Shown here piece after piece: positions 43,440 to 52,140 of a DNA stretch of 64,000 nt. This DNA is from Bradyrhizobium sp. B097 (lineage in GTDB: Bacteria; Pseudomonadota; Alphaproteobacteria; Rhizobiales; Xanthobacteraceae): contig NZ_CP152412.1 in NCBI RefSeq assembly GCF_038957035.1, positions 3,654,501 through 3,718,500 of the forward strand. The letters are read 5' to 3'. The notes beneath the pieces were generated by a model. It searched no databases and was not told the DNA's origin. It saw nothing but the letters and a program-made list of their open reading frames with translations. Positions within the stretch are counted from its first letter, which is position 1. Each line of letters begins with the position of its first letter. The position numbers and the translations under genes were made by a program.

Positions 43440-44288
43440 GTGAAGGATCTCGCTGGAAAGACCGCGTTCGTGACCGGTGCAGCGTCAGGCATTGGACTGG
43501 GGATCGCGACCGCCTTCGCCCAAGCGGGGGCGAAAGTCATGCTTTGCGACATTGATGAAGCGGCTCTGTCCGCAGCGCTCAAGCAACTGAGGCTCACCAA
43601 CGTCGATGTCGACGGCGTGAAAGCGGACGTTTCACTCAAAGCCGAACTCGCCGCCGCCGCCGAAGCCACGACTGCCCGCTACGGCAAGGTGCATATCCTC
43701 GTCAACAACGCGGGCGTCGGCGGCGGTGGGCCCTATGGCGCCTGGACCGACGCGGCATGGGATTGGACCATGGGCGTCAACCTGATGGCGACCATTTGGG
43801 GGATCGAGATTTTCGGCCCGTTGATCGAGCAGCATCGCGAGGGCGGACACATCGTCTCCACAGCCTCGATCGCTGGCCTTATTTCAGGGGAGAGCAATGC
43901 ATACAACGTCTCGAAATATGGCGTTGTCGCGCTGTCCGAGGGCCTGCGGGGTGAACTCGCGCCCCGCGGGATTGGCGTATCGGTGCTGTGTCCAGGGTTC
44001 ATTCGCACTCAAATCGTGGACTCAAGACGCAATCTCCCCAAGCGCTTCGAGGGGGCGGTCCGTACCTTGCCGACTTCGGGCCCACGTGCCCTGCAGATCA
44101 ATATGGTCCGGGCACGCATCTCTCAGGGCATAGAACCCAACTATGTCGGTGAACTCGTCCGCGAGGGCATCGAAAACGACTGGCCATATATCTTCACCGA
44201 CCTCGAATTTGAGCCGATGATCGAAGCGCGCTTTGCTGCAATCAAGCAAGGCTTTGACCACATCCGCGGGCGCACCCCGAAACGTTGA
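43440..44288 (+). CDS. SDR-family oxidoreductase
   Basis: A classical short-chain dehydrogenase of 282 residues starting at a GTG (43440) with a strong GGGGGGAGA ribosome site. Cofactor motif TGAASGIG, NNAG motif, and the catalytic YNVSKYG are intact; the C-terminus (IEPNYVGELVREGIENDWPY, then DLEFEPMIEARFAAI) is typical of long alphaproteobacterial SDRs. It is bracketed by two copies of the amidohydrolase end, which suggests arrival or survival through a duplication event. Substrate unknown. Confidence 0.84.
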   Translation: MKDLAGKTAFVTGAASGIGLGIATAFAQAGAKVMLCDIDEAALSAALKQLRLTNVDVDGVKADVSLKAELAAAAEATTARYGKVHILVNNAGVGGGGPYGAWTDAAWDWTMGVNLMATIWGIEIFGPLIEQHREGGHIVSTASIAGLISGESNAYNVSKYGVVALSEGLRGELAPRGIGVSVLCPGFIRTQIVDSRRNLPKRFEGAVRTLPTSGPRALQINMVRARISQGIEPNYVGELVREGIENDWPYIFTDLEFEPMIEARFAAIKQGFDHIRGRTPKR

Positions 44289-44289
44289 G

Positions 44290-44388
44290 CACGCAGGCAC
44301 GGTGAAGAAGGTGGCGCGTGAGCGCGGCGTGCTGACGATCGTCTCCGAAGGCATCGTGATCGGCGGACGCTGGTGGTATCCGAGATAG
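44290..44388 (+). pseudogene. Remnant of a second amidohydrolase gene
   Basis: Two pieces of the amidohydrolase gene are joined here. The first, with GCACGGTGAAGAAGGTGG and GAGCGCGGCGTGCTG, matches parent positions near 42784-42834 with a small internal deletion; the second matches the last 45 bases including the stop (TAG). About 330 parent bases between them are missing. It begins just after the SDR stop and is clearly non-functional. Confidence 0.75.
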
Positions 44389-44486
44389 GGCGCCTGTTCA
44401 TAAAACCAGTGTCCGCTTTGCGCCAAAAAGGCGACATCGAAGCCGGTCCGAGCGAATGTCGGCTATGGGCCCAGCTCCGGACATTC
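44341..44486 (+). repeat. Direct repeat, copy 2
   Basis: Copy 2 of the segment at 43175-43325. The trailer (44400-44486) also has the GTCCGCTTT...GGACAT pattern that I recall as a common degenerate Rhizobiales intergenic repeat. The following bases up to 44769 contain no gene that I can support. Confidence 0.65.
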
Positions 44487-44769
44487 CTAGGTGGCGCAGT
44501 CGCCGCCTCCGGGCAGTATGCCCATCGGGCCTTTGAAGCCACCTGTTTCTCTGGCGCGTCAGGTGGCGTAGAATGCAGTTGCCCTTGAAGCGGGACGTGC
44601 CGAAATCGCCGTTAGGGGCGAACGAGCAGCATTGGTGCCATCGGCAGGCACGCGCTCTTGAGAGACCGGCTCTTTTTCCGGTTTCGCACCACCATTCGCA
44701 CTACCATTCACCACGAAGTGTACACGCCGCTTCTGCGACAGCTCGTTGCGTAACCTCGGGAGAAAAGCG

Positions 44770-45177
44770 ATGAACAAGATCGATCGAAGGTCAGCACTGG
44801 GAATCGGGTTGGCAGCGGCTTCGGCTGCTCTGATGAAACCGGCCGCCGCTCAGACCACCGGCTACAAGGATACGACGCCGTGGCCAGGTGTCGTAGTGCG
44901 TGCTTATGATGGTGAGACCCCCTCCCTCATCCCCGGTTTTAAGACCGTCTCAATGCGCGATGTCATCATGCAGCCGGGATCGAAGACTATGGGTCCCCCG
45001 ATGATGAATGCCATGATCTGCCATATCCCCGAGGGGGAGCTTCGGATCGAGCAGGAGGGCAAGACCTTTACGGCCAAGAAGAACTTTGTCTGGACCTGCA
45101 ACAAGGACACAAAGGAGCAAGCGCACAACGATGGGAACGTGGTCGCAATCATGCGGATCGCGGATCTGAAGGCTTAA
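44770..45177 (+). CDS. Small exported cupin-like protein
   Basis: A 135-residue protein with a possible Tat-type signal (KIDRRSALGIGLAAASAALM, cleavage near AAAQ). The mature part looks like a single small beta-barrel, with MQPGSKTMGPPMMNAMICHI and GELRIEQEGKTFTAKKN resembling a cupin. The usual metal-binding HxH is not present, so it may be a non-metal cupin. Ribosome site GGGAGAAAAG. It lies beyond the decayed amidohydrolase remnant. Function unknown. Confidence 0.72.
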   Translation: MNKIDRRSALGIGLAAASAALMKPAAAQTTGYKDTTPWPGVVVRAYDGETPSLIPGFKTVSMRDVIMQPGSKTMGPPMMNAMICHIPEGELRIEQEGKTFTAKKNFVWTCNKDTKEQAHNDGNVVAIMRIADLKA

Positions 45178-45371
45178 GGCTCGTTTCTTCGCAAGAGACC
45201 GATTGCAGGTGCGGATGGCGTATGCGACGAGGTTGCCGCCGCCGAGAGTCTTCTTTGGGTCATTCGCGTCGTCTTGATCGTCCGCCGAAGACTTCCGGTC
45301 TACCCCGGCGAACAGACATCCTGAGGCCTCGTCCTCGTGTCTCAAACGGGCCAGAAGCGGAAGTTATCCAA

Positions 45372-46001
45372 TCACCAATGCCCCGGTGGGGACCACGGAA
45401 GCTGTGGCGACCTTTTTAGGAAATACGACAATAGAGTCCGATCCCCTTCTTTGAAGGCACAGACATACGCGACGGGAGTCTCCGGCTGATCGTGGCCCGG
45501 GAGCAGATTGAGAACAAGATTTGCGTCGTTGCGGTCCTGAAACCAAAAATCGTTCCGGCCCAGTTTTTGGTTTATTTCCGAATGGCCAAAATGAACGTCG
45601 TTGTATCGAACGTAAAAGAACGCCTTTATCACCTTGCCGGCGCTATATTGCTGGTCGCCCAAATTGTCTTCGACAAGGAAGCTCGCTTCATACGGATAAC
45701 CGGGACCAACACGCGCAAGCACCCAGATAATCTCCCCAACGAACCGCACCTTGAGCCGCGAGCAGGTCTTTGTGCCCGAAGGCAATTCAAACTCTTCGCC
45801 ATCCGGGGCGGTCGGCCACCACCAGTGGGCGACGACGTCTTGTACGAATTTTGGTTGAGAGGAATCCGGACGATCGTTCATCGCATAAGCCCTTTCACAC
45901 GGCGCGGTCACGCAAAGGAGAACAATCACGGCGACCCGGCGCACGGGATGGGTTGAGCCCTTCGCGAAGCCCATCACCTTCGCTAGTGCGCCAAAAATCA
46001 C
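45372..46001 (-). CDS. Hypothetical exported protein
   Basis: A 209-residue protein with a hydrophobic N-terminal region (residues ~20-40, VRRVAVIVLLCVTAPCERAYA) suggesting export; Met10 is an alternative start. The mature domain has aromatic-rich blocks (AHWWWPTAPDGEEFELPSG, NDFWFQDRNDANLVLNLLPG) that I do not recognise. Base composition is lower in GC than the neighbouring conserved genes, consistent with accessory DNA. It is alone. Confidence 0.62.
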   Translation of the reverse strand: MIFGALAKVMGFAKGSTHPVRRVAVIVLLCVTAPCERAYAMNDRPDSSQPKFVQDVVAHWWWPTAPDGEEFELPSGTKTCSRLKVRFVGEIIWVLARVGPGYPYEASFLVEDNLGDQQYSAGKVIKAFFYVRYNDVHFGHSEINQKLGRNDFWFQDRNDANLVLNLLPGHDQPETPVAYVCAFKEGDRTLLSYFLKRSPQLPWSPPGHW

Positions 46002-46491
46002 CGATCGCGTTCCCTGTCCCTCGCTCTCAACAACTCGTCCGGCTTTAGGTCAATTTGAGATGCTTTGGAGAGTCACAGATCAACTCGATGGTTGTATAAT
46101 ATGGTGTGAACAACTGTTAACGCGAGTCTACTTTTGAGGAATTTCAATACGCTCGATTATCCGCTTTGGGTCAAAAGCCGTCGATGATGACCGACCCCAG
46201 CAACTACCGCTTCCCCTCAGAAGTGGACCTTTATGAGTCCATGCCCCAATTATCGCCCACGTCATTCCCGCCGCCGTGCTGCGAATGATGTGCAATCGCA
46301 GCAGATTGTTCGCGCCGATCGATGTCGCGCGACCGGTTCGGCGGTTCATGCTGCCATCAAAAAAAGATTGGCGATGCGAATAATGTTCACGCCTTGCGCC
46401 ACCTGGGCCTCGCATCACATCTCCGCATCGCAATTCTTGGGTGCAGGTTTGGGCTCCCAAACCGCCCAGTTGCGAATTGTGGAGATGGGCT
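46002..46491. other. Intergenic region with degenerate repeat sequence
   Basis: No gene is supported in these 490 bases. A TATAATATGG element occurs near 46096. A segment around 46170-46260 (GGGTCAAAAGCC, AAGTGGACCTTTATGAGTCC) resembles the degenerate intergenic repeat also seen near 43270 and 44410. Confidence 0.45.
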
Positions 46492-48501
46492 ATGGACTTC
46501 CTCGGTTTTCTTAATGGTTCAGGTTTAACTCAGCCTGCCATTTGGATCGCTGCAGCGGTCGCATGTGTGATCCTGCTGCGCATATCGAACGTATTTCGCT
46601 ACATTCCCAACAATCAGGTCGGCATCGTCGAGAAGATGTGGGCGATCAAGGGCTCGATCGACGGCGGCTTCATCGCGCTGAACGGTGAGGCCGGCTACGA
46701 GCCGGAGGTGCTGCGCGGCGGCCTGCACGTGATGTTTCCCTTCATGTACCGCATCCACCGCTCGGACCTCGTGACCGTCGGCCAGGGCAAGATCGCCTAT
46801 GTGTTCGCGCGCGACGGTGCAGCGCTGGAGGCTTCGCAAGTTCTGGGCGCCAACGACACCGAAGACAAGTCGGACTTCCAGGACGCGCGCCGCTTCCTGC
46901 TCGGCGGCGGCCAGAAGGGACCGCAGCGCAAGATCCTGCGCGAAGGCACCTATGCGATCAACACCACGCAGTTCGCGGTCATCACCGACGAGCGCGTCTA
47001 CGGTCATGCGCTCAGCGAGCGGGAACGCGGCGTGCTGGAGAGCATGCAGCTCACGATCACCGAGCGCTGGGGCTTTGCGCCGGTGGTGCTGGCGGCCGAT
47101 CACGACCTGGTCGGCGTCGTCACGGTGCATGACGGCCCGTCGCTGCCTCCGGGCGAGATCATCGCGCCCGAAGTCGGCATCGAGCTGCGCGACGCCGCGA
47201 CCTTCCACAACAATTTCCAGGAGCCCGAGAAATTCCTGCGCGCCGGCGGCTATCGCGGCCGCCAGCTCCAGGTCATCGTCGAGGGCACCTGGTACATCAA
47301 CCGCCTGTTCGCGACCGTCGAGGCGGTGCCGAAGACGGTGATCCCGGTCGGCAATGTCGGCGTCGTCATCTTCTACACCGGCCCGCGCACCGACGACGTC
47401 TCGGGCGAGCAGTATCGCCATGGCGAGCTGGTGCTCAACGGCAGCCGCGGCGTCTGGAAGGACCCGCTGTTGCCGGGCAAGTACGCCTTCAACACCTATG
47501 CCGGCAAGATCGAGGTGATCCCGACCGTCAACTTCATCCTGAAATGGGTGCGCGGCGAGGTCGGTGCGATGAAGCTCGACGAGAACCTGTCGGAGATCTC
47601 GCTGATCACCAAGGACGCGTTCGAGCCGACGCTGCCACTCTCAGTGGTGATGCATATCGACTACAAAAAGGCGCCGATGATCATCCAGCGCTTCGGCGAC
47701 GTGAAAAAGCTGGTCGAGCAGACGCTCGACCCGATGGTCAGCGCGTTCTTCAAGAACATCGCGCAGAAGATGACGCTGATCGAGTTGCTGCAGAACCGCG
47801 CCGCGATCCAGGAGGAAGCGGCCCACGACATGAAGGCGAGGTTCGAGAGCTATTCGCTCGATCTTCAGGAGGTGTTGATCGGCACGCCGCGCGCGGCCCC
47901 TGGTGACCACACCATCGAGAACATCCTGATCCAGCTCCGCTCGCGCCAGATCGCGCGCGAGCAGATCGAGACCTATCAGGAGCAGGAGAAGGCCGCGGTG
48001 CAGGAGCGCGCGCTCAACGAAGCCAAGGCGACGGCGGCGGCGCAGTCGGCGCTGACGCAGTCGCTGATCCAGGTCAAGGTCAACGAGAACGAGGGCGCGG
48101 CTGCGCTGGCCCGTGCGCAGAAGGATGCCGAGACGAGGAAGGTGACCGCCGCGGCGGTCGGCGAGCAGTCGCGGCTCGAAGGCCAGGGCGAGGCCGACCG
48201 GGTGCTCGCGGTCGGTACCGCCAACGCGCAGGCGACCAAGCTGTCGGTCGATGCCTATGGCGGGCCGGAATACCGGCTTGCCGAGCAGAACTTCGCGAAG
48301 TTCGCCGATGCGCTGACGCGGATCAACCAGCCGCTGGTGCCGCAATTCCTGATGTCGGGCGGGCAGGGGCAGGAGGGCAACAGCGCGGGGCTGATCCCGA
48401 CCGCGATGCTGAGCTCGATGTTCGGACAGATGATGCCCGGCGCATTGGAGAAGCTGAAGGACGAGGCACCGAAGGCCGCGCGCCGCACCAACGGCCAGTG
48501 A
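46492..48501 (+). CDS. Large SPFH/band 7 (flotillin-like) membrane protein
   Basis: A 669-residue SPFH protein. An N-terminal membrane helix (residues ~14-31, AIWIAAAVACVILLRIS) anchors it; the SPFH core follows, with ERWGFAPVVLAADHDLVGVV and a long central part. The C-terminal third is a charged Ala/Glu/Gln-rich coiled coil (AREQIETYQEQEKAAVQERA onward) followed by GGPEYRLAEQNFAKFADAL. The start at 46492 has GGAG seven bases away; earlier codons are rejected. It probably forms an oligomeric membrane scaffold. No NfeD-type partner is adjacent. Confidence 0.85.
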   Translation: MDFLGFLNGSGLTQPAIWIAAAVACVILLRISNVFRYIPNNQVGIVEKMWAIKGSIDGGFIALNGEAGYEPEVLRGGLHVMFPFMYRIHRSDLVTVGQGKIAYVFARDGAALEASQVLGANDTEDKSDFQDARRFLLGGGQKGPQRKILREGTYAINTTQFAVITDERVYGHALSERERGVLESMQLTITERWGFAPVVLAADHDLVGVVTVHDGPSLPPGEIIAPEVGIELRDAATFHNNFQEPEKFLRAGGYRGRQLQVIVEGTWYINRLFATVEAVPKTVIPVGNVGVVIFYTGPRTDDVSGEQYRHGELVLNGSRGVWKDPLLPGKYAFNTYAGKIEVIPTVNFILKWVRGEVGAMKLDENLSEISLITKDAFEPTLPLSVVMHIDYKKAPMIIQRFGDVKKLVEQTLDPMVSAFFKNIAQKMTLIELLQNRAAIQEEAAHDMKARFESYSLDLQEVLIGTPRAAPGDHTIENILIQLRSRQIAREQIETYQEQEKAAVQERALNEAKATAAAQSALTQSLIQVKVNENEGAAALARAQKDAETRKVTAAAVGEQSRLEGQGEADRVLAVGTANAQATKLSVDAYGGPEYRLAEQNFAKFADALTRINQPLVPQFLMSGGQGQEGNSAGLIPTAMLSSMFGQMMPGALEKLKDEAPKAARRTNGQ

Positions 48502-48820
48502 GGTGACGGTACTCAGGCGAAGTCGAATAGCAGGGAAGTGCGCTCCCTCTCCCGCTTGCGGGGGAGGGGGCATTTGCACGAATTCGGAATATTAGAAATA
48601 TATTGGTGATTTGCCCGACGTGTCAAGTGGCCCGGTGGGAGGGCGGCGGCCGTCGGCTACTTTGCATGGGGTTGTTTTCGATATTTTAGCGGCGCGCAGC
48701 GGGGCGGCCCGGGGTGGGGCTCTCTCCGCGAGCCACGTTGTGGAGAAAGCCGATCAACCTGCCTGCGTGCTGCGGCTCACCGAACGATGATCTGCGGCCC
48801 GCAAGTTCGCGCCGCCGATC
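48502..48820. other. Intergenic region with GC-rich hairpin
   Basis: A hairpin at 48545-48568 (CCCTCTCCCGC pairing with GCGGGGGAGGG) follows the SPFH gene. This pattern is a common short intergenic repeat and may end transcription. The rest of the 319 bases has no gene. Confidence 0.5.
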
Positions 48821-50431
48821 CTATTCCGTCTTGTCGACGTTCCAGAACACCGGCGGCGCCGGGCCGTCCAGCACGCCGGTGAGCGATTTGCGCCAGGCGC
48901 TCGGCAAGCGGAACTGGCCGAGCGGGACATAGATCACCTGGTCGTAGGCCTGCTTCTGGATCTCCACCGCGAGCTTCTTCTGCTCTTCAGGTGAGGTGGC
49001 GCGGGCGTAGGCGTCGCGCATCTGCTCGAGCTTGGCGTCCTCGGGCCAGCCGAACCAGGCCCGCTTGCCGTTCGCGGCGATCTGGTTGTTGACGATCGGA
49101 TTCATCACCTCGGTCGCGCCGGTGAACGTGAAGAACAGGTTCCAGCCGCCTTCCTTGGGCGGCTTCTGACTGGCGCGTCGGCTCACCACAGTCTGCCAGT
49201 CGGTCACCTGCGCGTCGACATTGAAGCCGGCCGCGCGCAACAGTTGCGCCGCGACGGTCGGCGGCCCCTTCAGCGTCTGCACGTCGCCGGGGATCATGAT
49301 CACGACCGGCGTGCCGTCATAGCCCGAGGCGGCCAGCGCCTTCTTCGCCTCGGCCATGCCGTCGCCCTTGATCAGCGTCTCCGCGCCGGCGTCGCTGGCG
49401 AGCGGCGTGTCGCAGGCGAAATAGGAGCCGCAGATCTCGTAGTATTTGGCGTTACCGACGGTGGCGTCGAGCACGTCCTTCTGGTTCATCGCCAGGAATG
49501 CGGCGCGGCGGATCTTGGGATTGTCGAACGGCGGGTGCAGGAAGTTCATCCGGCCTTCGATCTGGAAGCCGAACTTGTTCAGCACGGCCACGGTGAGATC
49601 GGAATTGGCCTCGAGCACCGGCACCAGGTCGATCGAGGGCTGTTCCAGGAAGTCGATGTCGCCGGATTGCAGCGCGTTGATCGCGGTCTGCGCGTCGGGC
49701 ATCGTGATCCATTCGACGCGATCGACCTTCGCGACCTTGCCGCCCGACAGCCAATCCGGCTTTTCCTTGCGCGGCACATAGTCGGCGTTGCGCTCATAGA
49801 CCGCCTTCACGCCCGGCTGGAATTCGGCCTGGACGAACTTGAACGGCCCGCAGCCGATCTGCTCGGCGATCTGCTTGCCGGGTGGCGTCTCCGCGAGCCG
49901 CTTCGGCATCATGAAGGCGACATAGGAGGAGGGCTTTGCCAGCGACTCCAGCACCAGGCCGTACGGCTCCTTGAGCTTGAGCACGATCGTCTTCGGTCCG
50001 CCGGCCTCGAGGGAGGCGGTGAACTCGGCCAGCTTCTGCGCCATGCCGTCGACGACGGTCCAGCGCTTCAGCGAGGCGATGCAGTCCTCCGCCGTGACAG
50101 CCGCGCCGTCGTGCCATTTCAAGCCGTCGCGCAGCGTGAAGGTGTAGGTCAGCTTGTCGTCGGAGATCGTCCAGTCCGCCATCTGCGGCCGGACCTTGAA
50201 GCTTGAATCGATGCCGAGCAGCGTGTCGTAGACCATGTAGCCATGGTCGCGGGTGATGTAGGCGGTGGTGAAACCGGGATCGATGATGCGCAGGTCCGAA
50301 TGCATCACCGCCGAGATGGTCTTGCCCTTGCCGGCGGCGATGGCCCTCGACGAGAGGAGAGCCGGGGCCGCAATCGCCGGCGGCACGCTGGCCGCGAGCT
50401 TGAGGAGCGTTCTGCGCGAAACTTCGACCAT
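48821..50431 (-). CDS. ABC transporter substrate-binding protein, family 5 (SBP_bac_5)
   Basis: A 536-residue periplasmic binding protein of the dipeptide/oligopeptide/nickel class. Residues 1-33 carry a Tat-type signal (EVSRRTLLKLAASVPP). The family body includes WTISDDKLTYTFTLRDGLKW, GCGPFKFVQAEF and AINALQSGDIDFLEQP. The frame stays open for another 380 codons upstream, but that part is antisense to the next gene and the Tat signal fixes the start at 50431. It is divergent from the molybdenum hydroxylase genes. Permease and ATPase genes are not in this window. A shared substrate with the hydroxylase is a reasonable guess. Confidence 0.88.
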   Translation of the reverse strand: MVEVSRRTLLKLAASVPPAIAAPALLSSRAIAAGKGKTISAVMHSDLRIIDPGFTTAYITRDHGYMVYDTLLGIDSSFKVRPQMADWTISDDKLTYTFTLRDGLKWHDGAAVTAEDCIASLKRWTVVDGMAQKLAEFTASLEAGGPKTIVLKLKEPYGLVLESLAKPSSYVAFMMPKRLAETPPGKQIAEQIGCGPFKFVQAEFQPGVKAVYERNADYVPRKEKPDWLSGGKVAKVDRVEWITMPDAQTAINALQSGDIDFLEQPSIDLVPVLEANSDLTVAVLNKFGFQIEGRMNFLHPPFDNPKIRRAAFLAMNQKDVLDATVGNAKYYEICGSYFACDTPLASDAGAETLIKGDGMAEAKKALAASGYDGTPVVIMIPGDVQTLKGPPTVAAQLLRAAGFNVDAQVTDWQTVVSRRASQKPPKEGGWNLFFTFTGATEVMNPIVNNQIAANGKRAWFGWPEDAKLEQMRDAYARATSPEEQKKLAVEIQKQAYDQVIYVPLGQFRLPSAWRKSLTGVLDGPAPPVFWNVDKTE

Positions 50432-50783
50432 TCGCCGTCCCCCGATTTTGTCGTTGCGCCGGCACGCAGGCCGCGGCGGCCTGCATGCTTCACCAATCCG
50501 TGACGCAAAGCAAGCAAGGGCCGTGCCGCCGATCTGGGAATCTCGGCAGCGGGTTCGCGTGGACCGGTGACGTGAACGTTCGATGACCCGCGGGCCGTCG
50601 CGCGCGACCGTCGGCACCGCGCAAGCGCGCATCCTGCATGGGAGCCTGCGCTTCCTGCCGCACCTCGCAGGCTGTTCGGACGGCGATCCGCCGTGTAGGC
50701 TTGCGGTCTGCCGGCCAGCGATAAGGCCATATCCCGCACATCCCTGAGGGAACAAGCAGCCGAGGGAGACCAGAAGAAACATC
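50432..50783. other. Divergent promoter region of SBP and hydroxylase genes
   Basis: These 352 bases between divergent start codons should hold both promoters. I see no strong palindrome and no gene. Confidence 0.45.
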
Positions 50784-51653
50784 ATGACCGATATCCGATA
50801 CGTAGCACCGCGCACGCTTGATGAAGCGGTCGGCGCATTTGCTGCCTCCGGGAGTGCCGCCCGCATTATGGCAGGCGGTACCGACTTATTGGTGCAAATG
50901 CGCTCCGGCCTGGTGCGGCCGGGATTGATCGTCGACATCAAGAAGATCGGCGAGATGACCGAGATCTCTGAGGCCGCCGATGGCGGTTTCCGCGTCGGCG
51001 CTGCCGTCTCCGGCATAGAGCTCGCCGACCACGCGCGCTTCGGCAAGATATGGCCCGGCGTGCTTGAAGCCGTGAACCTGATCGGCTCCAAGCAGGTGCA
51101 GGGCCGGGCCTCCGCCGGTGGCAATCTCTGCAACGGCTCGCCGGCCGGCGACAGCGTGCCGGCGATGATCGCGGCGGGTGCCGTCGTCACCGTGCAGGGC
51201 CCGAATGGTCGCCGCGAGATGAAGGTCGAGGACGTGCCGGCCGGACCGGGACGGATCAACCTCAAGCCGGGCGAAATCCTCGTCAGTTTTGCGCTCCCGC
51301 CGCGGCCCAAAGGTTCGGGCGATGCGTATCTGCGCATGATTCCGCGCACCGAGATGGACATCGCGGTGGTCGGCATCGGCGTCAGCCTGACGTTGAAGGA
51401 CGGCGTCTGCACCGCGGCCCGCGTCGGCCTCGGCGCGGTGGCGCCGACCGCGCTGCTGGTTGAACCGGCGGCAACGGCGCTGATCGGCTCGAAGCTCGAG
51501 GACGCCGCTTTGGCGGCGGCTGCCGCCGCGTGCCGCGCCGCCTGCCGTCCGATCGACGACAAGCGCGGCACCATTGCCTACAGGATAAAAACCGCCGGCG
51601 TGCTGCTCAAGCGCACCGCCGCGATCGCCGCCCAGCGCGCCGGAGGACACTAG
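50784..51653 (+). CDS. Molybdenum hydroxylase FAD-binding subunit (CoxM/CutM-like)
   Basis: A 289-residue FAD subunit of the xanthine oxidase family. The FAD-binding MAGGTDLLVQMRSG near residue 32 and GRASAGGNLCNGSPAGDSVP near residue 110 are characteristic. It passes electrons from the iron-sulfur subunit to the acceptor. It is the first of three same-strand genes: the 2Fe-2S subunit starts five bases after it and the molybdenum subunit overlaps that by four. Confidence 0.92.
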   Translation: MTDIRYVAPRTLDEAVGAFAASGSAARIMAGGTDLLVQMRSGLVRPGLIVDIKKIGEMTEISEAADGGFRVGAAVSGIELADHARFGKIWPGVLEAVNLIGSKQVQGRASAGGNLCNGSPAGDSVPAMIAAGAVVTVQGPNGRREMKVEDVPAGPGRINLKPGEILVSFALPPRPKGSGDAYLRMIPRTEMDIAVVGIGVSLTLKDGVCTAARVGLGAVAPTALLVEPAATALIGSKLEDAALAAAAAACRAACRPIDDKRGTIAYRIKTAGVLLKRTAAIAAQRAGGH

Positions 51654-51657
51654 CACC

Positions 51658-52140
51658 ATGCCGAAACTGCACGTCACCACCTCCGTCAACGGCGAGCCGG
51701 TCGAATTCCTGTGCGAGCCGTATGAGACCATGCTCGATGCCTTGCGCGGACAATTGGGGCTCACCGGCTCCAAGGAGGGCTGCGCCTCCGGCGACTGCGG
51801 CGCCTGCTCGATCACGCTCGACGGCCAGCTGATCTGCTCCTGCCTGATGCTTGCGGCCGAGGCCGAGGGCCACGAGATCCGGACCATCGAGGGCATGGCC
51901 AAGGGCGACATGCTGCATCCCTTGCAGCAGAAATTCCTCGAGCACGCCGCGCTTCAGTGCGGCATCTGCACTTCGGGCATGCTGGTGGCCTCCGAGGCGC
52001 TGCTGGCCAGAAATTCCAATCCGACCGAAGAAGAAGTCCGCTTCTGGCTCGCCGGCAATCTCTGCCGGTGCACCGGTTACGACAAGATCGTCCGCGCGGT
52101 GATGGAGACCGCCGCCGAAATGCGGGAGATGCGGCCATGA
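51658..52140 (+). CDS. Molybdenum hydroxylase [2Fe-2S] subunit (CoxS/CutS-like)
   Basis: A 160-residue iron-sulfur subunit. The plant-ferredoxin-type cluster is bound by GCASGDCGACSITLDG and the following ICSC. The second cluster is bound by QCGICTSGMLV and CRCTGYDKIV. All eight cysteines are present. It carries electrons from the molybdenum site to FAD. Its stop overlaps the start of the large subunit (ATGA), so the two are translationally coupled. Confidence 0.93.
   Translation: MPKLHVTTSVNGEPVEFLCEPYETMLDALRGQLGLTGSKEGCASGDCGACSITLDGQLICSCLMLAAEAEGHEIRTIEGMAKGDMLHPLQQKFLEHAALQCGICTSGMLVASEALLARNSNPTEEEVRFWLAGNLCRCTGYDKIVRAVMETAAEMREMRP

Noticed and set aside
50432..51574. The SBP frame stays open 380 codons upstream on the minus strand
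   Set aside because: This part is antisense to the FAD subunit gene, and the Tat signal at 50431 marks the real N-terminus.
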